Source: Bordetella parapertussis (GTDB lineage: Bacteria > Pseudomonadota > Gammaproteobacteria > Burkholderiales > Burkholderiaceae_C). Taken from it: a DNA stretch of 12,895 bases. Each line of letters begins with the position of its first letter. Position 1 is the stretch's first letter. This document shows, in pieces, positions 7,202-12,895 of the stretch. Location: positions 1 through 12,895 of the forward strand of contig CALQBT020000026.1 of NCBI GenBank assembly GCA_943328885.2. The letters are read 5' to 3'. A program made the position numbers and the translations under genes. The notes under the pieces were generated by a model. The model had not been told where the DNA came from. It worked only from the letters and a program-made list of their open reading frames with translations, and did not search any database.

Positions 7202-8301
7202 ACGGTCCGCTGCAGGGAACGAAGGTCATTGAGATCGCGGGGATCGGCCCCGCGCCGTTCTGCGCGATGCTGCTCGCGGACATGGGTGCGGACGTGATCC
7301 GCATCGAGCGGGCGAACACGCCGGCGTCGGGTTTGGAGATGGCGCCGCGCTTCGATGTGCTGAACCGGGGGCGGCGCTCGGTCGCTGTCGATCTTAAGAC
7401 GGAGGCCGGCGTCGCGCTGCTCAAGCGTCTGGTCGCCAAGGCGGACATGTTGTTCGAGGGTTACCGTCCAGGTGTGATGGAGCGGCTCGGCCTCGGACCT
7501 GACGACTGCTGGGCCGTCAACCCGCGGCTGGTCTATGGACGAATGACTGGCTTCGGCCAGACCGGCCCTATGGCGGCCGCGGCGGGTCACGACATCAACT
7601 ACATCGCGCTGACCGGTGCGCTCGATGCGATCGGCGCGAGCGGCGGCCCGCCTATCCCTCCGCTGAACCTCGTGGGCGATTTCGGTGGCGGCGGCATGCT
7701 GCTGGCGCTCGGCCTGCTTGCCGCGCATGTCGAGTCACTGCGCTCGGGCAAGGGGCAGGTCGTCGACGCTGCGATGATCGACGGCGCGTCGCTGCTGATG
7801 ACCAGCATCCACGGCTTCAAGGCAGCGGGTCTTTGGACCGGCGGGCGTGGCGCGAACCTGCTGGACGGCGGTGCCCCGTGGTATGGCGTGTTCGAGACGG
7901 CGGACGGCAGATACGTGTCGCTCGGCGCTATTGAGCCCCGCTTCTATGCGATCTTCCTTGAGCGGGCCGGCATCGACCCTGCGAGCCTTCCTGCGCAGCA
8001 CGACACGGCGCGCTGGCCCGAGTTGCGGGTGGCGCTGGAGGGCGTGTTTCGCCGTCGCTCGCTGGCCGAGTGGCGCGCCGCACTCGAAGGCAGCGATGCT
8101 TGCTTTGCGCCGATCCTGTCGATGGACGAGGCGCCTGGCCACCCTCACATGGTGGCCCGCGAGAGTTTCGTCACCATCGAGGGTGTAGTCCAGCCCGCGC
8201 CTGCGCCGCGCTTCAGCCGTACGCCTTCGGCGGTGCAACGGCCGCCGCCGCATGCCGGGCAACACACCGACGAGGTTCTCGCGGAATGGGGCGTCGCCTA
8301 G
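7198..8301 (+). CDS. Alpha-methylacyl-CoA racemase-like protein (CaiB/BaiF class III CoA-transferase fold)
   Basis: A 367-aa cytosolic protein that matches alpha-methylacyl-CoA racemase (AMACR/MCR) along its whole length. Such enzymes interconvert (2R)- and (2S)-2-methylacyl-CoA so that beta-oxidation dehydrogenases can use them. Diagnostic blocks are [24 protein letters not shown] near the N-terminus, AGHDINY (129-135), GDFGGGG (160-166), [10 protein letters not shown] (220-229) and GAIEPRFY (243-250). H131, D161 and E246 correspond to the His/Asp/Glu catalytic residues known from mycobacterial MCR. True CoA-transferases of this fold use a conserved Asp nucleophile in a different sequence setting, so racemase is the better call. 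AGGAGA (7186-7191) precedes the ATG, which overlaps the previous stop as ATGA. It is the last gene of the operon, with 13 bp before the convergent tetR end. A 2-methyl-branched (isoprenoid- or sterol-side-chain-like) substrate is a reasonable inference. Confidence 0.9.
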   Translation: MNGPLQGTKVIEIAGIGPAPFCAMLLADMGADVIRIERANTPASGLEMAPRFDVLNRGRRSVAVDLKTEAGVALLKRLVAKADMLFEGYRPGVMERLGLGPDDCWAVNPRLVYGRMTGFGQTGPMAAAAGHDINYIALTGALDAIGASGGPPIPPLNLVGDFGGGGMLLALGLLAAHVESLRSGKGQVVDAAMIDGASLLMTSIHGFKAAGLWTGGRGANLLDGGAPWYGVFETADGRYVSLGAIEPRFYAIFLERAGIDPASLPAQHDTARWPELRVALEGVFRRRSLAEWRAALEGSDACFAPILSMDEAPGHPHMVARESFVTIEGVVQPAPAPRFSRTPSAVQRPPPHAGQHTDEVLAEWGVA

Positions 8302-8314
8302 GCCGTCGCCGGCT

Positions 8315-9169
8315 TCATCCGGTCGGTCGGCGAACGTCGTCTGGGTTGGCCCCGACCATGCGCAGCACCATCTCGGCCATGCCATCGCAGATCGCGTCGG
8401 CGGACAATCGGCCCCCCGGGCGGTACCAGTTGTAGCCCCAGCCGACCATGCCGGCGATCGCGAGCGCGCAGAGCGCCGGGTCCATCACGGTGAACTCGCC
8501 GGTGTGCATGCCCTCCTTCAGCAACTGCACAAGCATCGCGTCGAATTCCTGGTGCTGCCGGTACAGCGGAACGCGGGCCTGTTCGCTGAGGTTTTTCTGC
8601 TCGCGAAAGAAGATCGCGGTGTAGCGTCTGGCTTCAAGCACGTTACGCATGATCGAGCGGATCACTGAATGGAGCCGCTCGGTCGGCCGGCCGGTCGCGG
8701 CGAGCGCCTCCGCGAGCGCAGCGTTCGACTTGACGATCGAGCGTCTGCTGATCTCGACGAGGATCGCCTCCTTGTCCTCGAAGTGGTAGTAGATGAAGGG
8801 CTTGGTGAAATTCAAGCGCCGCGCGACCGCGTCGAGCGTGGTGCGCTGGTAGCCGTCGTCGAAGAACAGATCGACAGCTGCGGCGATGATCTGGTCGCGC
8901 TTGAAGGCAAGGACTTGATCCCGGATCGAGATGGCTGCACCGGTGGCGGCCTCGTTGGCTTGCCGCGACGCCTTGGGCCGCGCTGGCTTGGTGCTGCCAT
9001 CGGGTTTCTTGACGCGTGCGACTTTCGCGGATGTGGCTGGTTTCGTGACGGCGACGGATGGCGCGCGCGGCAGCTCCTTAGGCCTAGTGACGGCGCGCGT
9101 CGCCTGGGTGGCGGCGGGAACGGGGGCTGGTGGGCGAGGGGGGCGTCGGGGTTTGGTCGCGGCGGTCAT
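8315..9169 (-). CDS. TetR-family transcriptional regulator with long basic N-terminal tail
   Basis: A 284-aa DNA-binding regulator. The TetR_N helix-turn-helix spans about residues 88-138 (DQIIAAAVDLFFDDGY, then TLDAVARRLNFTKPFIYYHFEDKEAIL). The C-terminal ligand domain ends with WGYNWYRPGGRLSADAI (244-260), a pattern I associate with regulators of acyl-CoA catabolism related to KstR2-type proteins; this is from memory. Residues 1-82 form an unusual low-complexity tail rich in Ala, Pro, Lys and Arg, likely disordered; most TetR proteins have fewer than 20 residues before the HTH. There is no good ribosome site before ATG 9169, so the true start could be an internal GTG or TTG, although no internal Met exists before the HTH. 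The gene converges on the operon, so it does not share its promoter. It probably represses the ligase/racemase operon and its own promoter. Confidence 0.9.
   Translation of the reverse strand: MTAATKPRRPPRPPAPVPAATQATRAVTRPKELPRAPSVAVTKPATSAKVARVKKPDGSTKPARPKASRQANEAATGAAISIRDQVLAFKRDQIIAAAVDLFFDDGYQRTTLDAVARRLNFTKPFIYYHFEDKEAILVEISRRSIVKSNAALAEALAATGRPTERLHSVIRSIMRNVLEARRYTAIFFREQKNLSEQARVPLYRQHQEFDAMLVQLLKEGMHTGEFTVMDPALCALAIAGMVGWGYNWYRPGGRLSADAICDGMAEMVLRMVGANPDDVRRPTG
9116..9151 (+). other. G-quadruplex-type motif within the start of tetR
   Basis: Five G runs (9116-9118, 9122-9126, 9132-9134, 9138-9143, 9148-9151) are separated by loops of 3-5 bases on the plus strand, fitting the G3+N1-7 pattern. 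They lie opposite the proline-rich codons 7-18 of tetR, so the quadruplex could form on the transcribed template strand. The pattern is visible; folding and any effect on expression are inferred. Confidence 0.6.
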
Positions 9170-9211
9170 GGCAGCTTCGGTGCCGGAAGAAGCGGTGAAA
9201 AAATTTTAGAA

Positions 9212-9508
9212 TCAAATTGTACTCGGCGGTAGTACGAAAGCATACCTCTGCGCAGAGCGGCCTTTGTCCTTCATCAACTTGGTGAGCAAACCGCTGAAAC
9301 TGCCCGGTATGTTGCCGCCCTCCTTGTGCAGACCTGCCGTGCGGGTTGCTCAATGCGGCGTCCAAGTGTTTTGTGCTTGGCAATCGACAAGCCCCGCGCC
9401 AACACCGCTGCGATCCGCAAGCTGGCACACAGGGTGACCTTGATACCGATCCGGGGTGAGGCCTTCGTCGATCAAGACCAGCCGCGCGACGGGGTGGCGC
9501 CGCGCGAA
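9212..9508 (-). pseudogene. Possible decayed coding remnant, one frame with an internal stop
   Basis: Read on the minus strand, one frame runs from about 9508 to a TGA at 9212-9214, interrupted only by a TGA at 9350-9352. Before the stop it reads protein-like sequence such as RLVLIDEGLTPDRYQGHP, and after it GLHKEGGNIPGSFSGLLTKL. A further coding-like stretch upstream (about 9500-9580, including IDLATERGSTALEAEVL) would need a frameshift to join it. This looks like a gene broken by a nonsense change and a frameshift, but I recognise no family, and chance coding-like frames are common in GC-rich DNA. Confidence 0.25.
9219..9235 (-). promoter_or_regulatory. Palindrome in the tetR promoter region, candidate autoregulatory operator
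   Basis: GTACT and AGTAC form 5-bp inverted arms around a 7-bp spacer, about 50 bp upstream of the tetR start codon and overlapping a -10-like TACAAT. This is where a TetR repressor commonly binds its own promoter. The inner sequence TACTCGGCGGTA loosely resembles the palindrome at 4074-4086 (TACGCAGCGTA), which would fit one regulator binding both. The arms are visible; binding is inferred. Confidence 0.4.
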
Positions 9509-9629
9509 CGCAGCACCTCCGCTTCAAGCGCCGTGCTGCCGCGCTCGGTTGCTAGATCAATCCAAGCCCTGTGCCTGTGTGAAAACGGCTTGAACGCCGG
9601 GTTTTCTCAAGACTTTGGCGATGAAATGA

Positions 9630-9643
9630 GGCCCAGCAGGGCC
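9630..9643 (-). terminator. Weak hairpin after the ABC binding-protein gene
   Basis: GGCCC and GGGCC pair with a 4-nt loop about 30 bp beyond the stop codon of the minus-strand gene at 9674. Only scattered T residues follow on that strand, with no clean T tract. It may act as a 3' end or a weak terminator. Confidence 0.3.
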
Positions 9644-9673
9644 GGACCAGCTCTCAAGACGCCCCGCGACGCC

Positions 9674-11248
9674 TCACTTCAGGTTGGTGTAGCGCGCTTC
9701 CGGGTTGTCGGCCGAGCGGTGAAGCGTCGTGACACCGGCTTTCATCGCCCAGGGTCGCATCTGGTGGTGCAAGGGCAGCAGCAGTTGCTCGTCGCGGGCC
9801 CGTACCAACGCGTCGCGGATCAGGCCGTCGCGCTTGGCCACGTCGGACTCTGTTTTCATCGCGTCGATCAGTTGGTCGAGTTTGGCATCGCTGATCTTGT
9901 TGAAATTGAAGCTGCCGTCTGCGCCTGCAGCTTTGGTGCGCAGCAGCGACTGCAGCGTGAACTGCGCGTCATAGGTCGCCACGCCCCAGCCCAGCATGTA
10001 GGCCGAGGTGTCGAAGTTCTGGAACTTCTGGGCGAATTGGGCCATCGGCTCGGCCACCAGCCGGTTGCGAATGCCAATCTTGGCCCACATCGACAGCAAG
10101 GCCTGGCAGATTTCCTCGTCGTTGACATAGCGGTTGTTCGGGCAGTTGAGTTGGAACTCGAAGCCGTTGGGGTATCCGGCCTCGGCCAGTAGCTTTTTCG
10201 CACGCTCGGGGTCGGCCTTGGCCGCCACATCGATCTCGGCACTGTTGCCGTTGACGCCTGGCGCGACCAGCACGCCGGCCGGGATCGACAGTCCGCGCAT
10301 CAGGTTGCGCTTGATCGCCTCGCGGTCCACCGCCAGACTCAGTGCCTCGCGAACCCGCTTGTCCTTGAACGGGTTCTTGCCCTTGACGTCGCTGAATTTC
10401 AGCTCGTCGCTGCCTTGATCAAGCGCGATGAAGATGGTGCGCACCTCGGGTCCGTCGAGGACCTTGAGCTTTGGGTCTTGGCGCAGCTTTGCCACGTCCT
10501 GGGTGGGCAGGTCGGTGAGCAGGTCGATGTCGCCGGCGATCAAGGCTGCGACCCGGGTCGGGTCGCTCTTGATCGGGGTGTAGATCACCTCGGTCACATT
10601 GCCGGTGTTCTTGTCCCACCAGGTCGGGTTGATCTTCATCGTCACGCGTTGGTCAGGCATCCAGCCCGTGATTTGGTACGGTCCGGTGCCGTTGACGTTG
10701 CGCGAGGCAAAGTTTTCCTCCTTGGCCTTGTAGTTCTGCACCTCGGTGGTCTTGTTCTTTTCCGCCCAGGTCCGGCTCATGATGTGGAAACCGACCAGGT
10801 TGCGCAGCAGGATCGGTTGTGGCCCGGCCAGCATCAAGTCGACCGTGTGGTCGTCGACCTTCTTGATCTCGTTGATGCCGGTGACGTAGATCTGCATCGT
10901 GCCCTGCGGTTGACGGATGCGGTTGAAGCTGAACACCACGTCGTCCGCCGTGAACGGCGAGCCGTCGTGGAACTTGACGCCACGCCGCAGCTCGAAGCGC
11001 ATTTGGGTCGGGCTGATCAGGGTCCACTTGATCGCCAGCGAGGGCTCGGGCGTGTAGCCCACCGAGTAGCGCGTCAGCCCCTCGTAGCCGTGGGTCAGGA
11101 TGGTGTTGGTGGTCGCATGGTTCTGCGAGTGCGGGTCTAGCGTGAGGATGTCGTTTTGCGCCCCCCAGCGCAGGGTGGCCGCCTGGGACGGCGCCAGGGC
11201 AAGACTGGCCAGCAGCGCGACGCTGGCGAAGGCGAACTTCAGACTCAT
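9674..11248 (-). CDS. Periplasmic peptide/nickel-type ABC transporter substrate-binding protein (SBP_bac_5)
   Basis: A 524-aa precursor. The start MSLKFAFASVALLASLALAP followed by SQA|A is a typical Sec signal peptide with a likely cut after residue 23, so the mature protein is periplasmic. There is no lipobox Cys. The family signature is clear: YEGLTRYS at 55-62, EPSLAIKW at 68-75, then FELRRGVKFHDGSPFTADDVVFSFNR at 85-110, with GTGPY and the usual VREALSLAVDREAI segment later. This fits the DppA/OppA/NikA-like cluster; the ligand (peptide or other) is not predictable. I chose ATG 11248 because GGAG lies 7 bases upstream and the signal peptide begins there; an in-frame ATG at 11290 would add 14 residues with no ribosome site. 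No permease or ATPase gene follows within this window, so it is either an orphan binding protein or its partners lie elsewhere. Confidence 0.92.
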   Translation of the reverse strand: MSLKFAFASVALLASLALAPSQAATLRWGAQNDILTLDPHSQNHATTNTILTHGYEGLTRYSVGYTPEPSLAIKWTLISPTQMRFELRRGVKFHDGSPFTADDVVFSFNRIRQPQGTMQIYVTGINEIKKVDDHTVDLMLAGPQPILLRNLVGFHIMSRTWAEKNKTTEVQNYKAKEENFASRNVNGTGPYQITGWMPDQRVTMKINPTWWDKNTGNVTEVIYTPIKSDPTRVAALIAGDIDLLTDLPTQDVAKLRQDPKLKVLDGPEVRTIFIALDQGSDELKFSDVKGKNPFKDKRVREALSLAVDREAIKRNLMRGLSIPAGVLVAPGVNGNSAEIDVAAKADPERAKKLLAEAGYPNGFEFQLNCPNNRYVNDEEICQALLSMWAKIGIRNRLVAEPMAQFAQKFQNFDTSAYMLGWGVATYDAQFTLQSLLRTKAAGADGSFNFNKISDAKLDQLIDAMKTESDVAKRDGLIRDALVRARDEQLLLPLHHQMRPWAMKAGVTTLHRSADNPEARYTNLK

Positions 11249-11542
11249 GGCGAAACTCCGGTGGGTACAAAAGCGTGATGCTAGTCCCAAGCCAGGCGCA
11301 AGCCCAGAGGATGATCCCGCAGTGCCTGCATCGACCTCGGATGGCGATGGCCCGCATTTGTCAGCAAACTAAAGGCTTGGCGCTGGTCCAATGGCATCGC
11401 GGGCTGTGACGGCAAGGGTGTTACAGTCTGTGCCATTGAGTAAAAAAGTCCTTTCGTGCCCCTTGCCGGTCAACCATCGTTCGATCGATTTGCCCAGCAA
11501 GACGGGTCGCAATCCGCCTACCGGTCGAGCCGGGCCGCGGAA

Positions 11543-11554
11543 GGTTGATCAACC
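11543..11554 (+). promoter_or_regulatory. Perfect 12-bp palindrome GGTTGATCAACC upstream of sucA
   Basis: It is a perfect palindrome about 40 bp before the sucA start codon, of a size suited to a dimeric regulator. No known operator was recognised, so its role is inferred from symmetry and position only. Confidence 0.35.
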
Positions 11555-11561
11555 CATCGAA

Positions 11562-11578
11562 GCCCTGCAGACCAGGGC
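11562..11578 (+). other. Hairpin in the sucA leader next to the ribosome-binding site
   Basis: GCCCTG and CAGGGC pair perfectly around the loop CAGAC, ending two bases before the AAGGTGAG ribosome site (11581-11588). In mRNA this could tune access to the site. The inverted repeat is visible; any regulatory role is inferred. Confidence 0.4.
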
Positions 11579-11594
11579 AGAAGGTGAGCGAGCG

Positions 11595-12895
11595 ATGATG
11601 CAGCAACACAGGTCTAATTCGCACCTGTTCGGGGGTAACGCCCCTTATGTCGAAGAGTTGTACGAGGCCTACCTGGACAATCCGGGCAGCGTGCCCGACA
11701 CCTGGCGTGCTTACTTCGATAACTTGCAGAACGTGCCGGCCGGTGACGGTTCGCAGTCGCGCGATGTGGCGCATGCGCCGGTCGTCGAATCATTCGCCCA
11801 GCGCGCCAAGGCCAATGCGTTCGCGCTCAGGGCCAGCTCAGCCGACCTCGCGGTCGCGCGCAAGCAAGTGCATGTGCAGTCGTTGATCGCGTCCTATCGA
11901 TTCCTGGGCTCACGCTGGGCCGACCTCGATCCGCTCAAGCGTGCTGAACGACCCAAGATTCCTGAACTCGAGCCGGCTTTCTACGACTTGAGCGAGTCCG
12001 ACATGGACATCACGTTCAGCGCGGCGAACACGTATTTCGGCAAGTCCGAGAACATGACGCTGCGTGAGATCGTGCAGGCGCTGCGCGAGACCTATTGCGG
12101 CTCGGTCGGCGCCGAGTACATGCACTGCACCGACCCAGCCGAGAAGCGCTGGTGGCAGGAGCGGCTCGAGTCGATCCGCAGCAAGCCCAGTTTCGACGGC
12201 GAGGTGAAACGGCATATCCTGGACCGACTGACCGCGTCCGAAGGTCTGGAGCGCTACCTGCACACCAAGTACGTCGGGCAGAAGCGGTTCTCGCTCGAAG
12301 GCAGCGAGAGCTTCATCGCCTCGATGGACGAGGTGGTGCAGCGAGCCGGTGCCCAGGGCGTGCAGGAATTGGTGATCGGTATGGCGCACCGTGGTCGGCT
12401 CAACGTGCTGGTCAACATCCTGGGCAAGATGCCCAAGGACTTGTTTGCCGAGTTCGACCATACCGCGCCCGAGAATCTGCCTTCGGGCGATGTCAAATAC
12501 CACCAAGGTTTTTCCAGCGACATCACCACCCCGGGCGGTCCGCTGCACCTGACGCTGGCGTTCAACCCTTCGCATCTGGAGATTGTCAACCCGGTGGTCG
12601 AGGGCTCGGTCAAGGCCCGGATGGACCGCCGCGGCGATCTCACCGGTGCTGAGGTGCTGCCGGTGCTGGTGCACGGTGATGCGGCGTTTGCCGGGCAGGG
12701 CGTGGTGATGGAGACGCTGGCTCTGGCACAGACCCGCGGCTACTACACCGGCGGTACGCTGCACATCGTCATCAACAACCAGATCGGTTTCACCACCAGC
12801 GACCCACGCGATTCGCGCTCGACGCTGTACTGCACCGACGTCGTCAAGATGATCGAGGCCCCGGTGCTGCACGTCAACGGCGACGACCCGGAAGC
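11595..12895 (+). CDS. sucA: 2-oxoglutarate dehydrogenase E1 component (3' end outside the window)
   Basis: The first 433 residues of SucA, the ThDP-dependent decarboxylase of the 2-oxoglutarate dehydrogenase complex (TCA cycle, cytosol); the full protein is usually about 930-960 aa. The N-terminus (LFGGNAPYVEELYEAYLDNP) is the E2/complex-binding segment typical of Burkholderiales SucA. YVGQKRFSLEGSES (226-239) and MAHRGRLNVL (263-272) are family hallmarks; H265 matches the conserved active-site His of E. coli SucA (H260). FNPSHLEIVNPVVEGSVKAR follows, then the cofactor region HGDAAFAGQG (360-369) and INNQIGFTTSDPRDSRST (393-410). Two adjacent ATGs (11595 and 11598) are possible starts, served by AAGGTGAG. 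sucB and lpd normally follow. The frame stays open to the edge, so this is truncation by the window, not a broken gene. Confidence 0.97.
   Translation, partial: MMQQHRSNSHLFGGNAPYVEELYEAYLDNPGSVPDTWRAYFDNLQNVPAGDGSQSRDVAHAPVVESFAQRAKANAFALRASSADLAVARKQVHVQSLIASYRFLGSRWADLDPLKRAERPKIPELEPAFYDLSESDMDITFSAANTYFGKSENMTLREIVQALRETYCGSVGAEYMHCTDPAEKRWWQERLESIRSKPSFDGEVKRHILDRLTASEGLERYLHTKYVGQKRFSLEGSESFIASMDEVVQRAGAQGVQELVIGMAHRGRLNVLVNILGKMPKDLFAEFDHTAPENLPSGDVKYHQGFSSDITTPGGPLHLTLAFNPSHLEIVNPVVEGSVKARMDRRGDLTGAEVLPVLVHGDAAFAGQGVVMETLALAQTRGYYTGGTLHIVINNQIGFTTSDPRDSRSTLYCTDVVKMIEAPVLHVNGDDPE

Larger units (their letters stand above)
9170..9673. other. 504-bp intergenic region without an intact gene
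   Basis: The part next to tetR (about 9197-9240) is AT-rich and contains a palindrome plus a -10-like TACAAT on the minus strand (complement of 9216-9221), with no convincing -35. The middle (about 9212-9508) holds a broken minus-strand frame, listed separately. The right end has a weak hairpin after the ABC binding-protein gene. I see no tRNA, IS end or CRISPR repeat here. Confidence 0.6.
11249..11594. promoter_or_regulatory. Divergent intergenic region between the ABC binding protein and sucA
   Basis: These 346 bp should hold promoters for both divergent genes. A slightly AT-rich stretch on the plus strand around 11421-11456 (TTACAG, TTGAGTAAAAAAG) is the best promoter candidate for sucA, but I find no well-spaced -35/-10 pair. 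Two inverted repeats closer to sucA are listed separately. No convincing small gene is visible here. Confidence 0.5.

Noticed and set aside
8302..8314. Bidirectional terminator between the racemase and tetR genes
   Set aside because: Only 13 bp separate the convergent stops, and I find no stable hairpin with flanking A/T tracts.
9326..10192. Plus-strand open frame of 288 codons
   Set aside because: It runs antisense to the 3' end of the well-supported ABC binding-protein gene and its translation shows no domain; it is a GC-rich shadow frame.
10415..11140. Plus-strand open frame of 241 codons
   Set aside because: It is antisense to the ABC binding-protein gene, with composition typical of complement-strand shadows.
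11910..12872. Minus-strand open frame of 320 codons
   Set aside because: It lies entirely antisense to sucA, whose family motifs are unmistakable; the opposite frame is a by-product of codon bias.
1..12895. Insertion sequences, CRISPR arrays, tRNA or rRNA genes
   Set aside because: No transposase motifs, terminal inverted repeats, spaced direct repeats or cloverleaf-like sequences were seen on either strand.

Overview
The window is GC-rich, densely coding DNA of betaproteobacterial type. The best taxonomic marker is the sucA start at the right edge: its N-terminus (LFGGNAPYVEELYEAYL) and overall style fit Burkholderiales. That is an inference from remembered family patterns, not from a search.

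Layout, left to right. (1) Positions 1-8301 (+) hold the 3' part of a tightly packed catabolic-looking operon. The order is: the last codons of an upstream gene whose tail (REAFLGVA) would suit a Liv-type ABC transporter ATPase; CaiC-like acyl-CoA ligase A1; a second acyl-CoA ligase of another subfamily; an unrecognised 252-aa cysteine-motif protein; CaiC-like ligase A2, a clear paralogue of A1; a 459-aa protein carrying two tandem copies of the same cysteine module; and a class III CoA-transferase-fold protein that matches alpha-methylacyl-CoA racemase, with its catalytic His, Asp and Glu in place. (2) A TetR-family regulator (8315-9169, -) converges on the operon and carries an unusual ~80-residue basic Ala/Pro/Lys tail before its HTH domain. 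(3) About 0.5 kb (9170-9673) has no intact gene. It holds the tetR promoter region with a palindrome, and a broken minus-strand reading frame that may be a gene remnant. (4) A periplasmic peptide/nickel-type ABC substrate-binding protein (9674-11248, -) has no permease genes next to it. (5) A divergent 346-bp intergenic region precedes sucA, the 2-oxoglutarate dehydrogenase E1 gene, which runs off the right edge.

How the genes may work together: the ligases would activate one or more carboxylic acids to CoA thioesters by ATP-dependent adenylation, and the racemase would invert a 2-methyl-branched acyl-CoA. The TetR protein is a plausible acyl-CoA-responsive repressor of the operon. The substrate cannot be read from the sequence. 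The most interesting element is the cysteine module, present three times in two proteins: a helical part with a His, then P-C-G-S-G-G-R, then Y-C-x2-C, then a last Cys followed by aromatic residues and Lys. Each module gene lies directly after an acyl-CoA ligase gene. I do not recognise this family with confidence. It may be an uncharacterised metal-binding or catalytic component of a CoA-thioester pathway.
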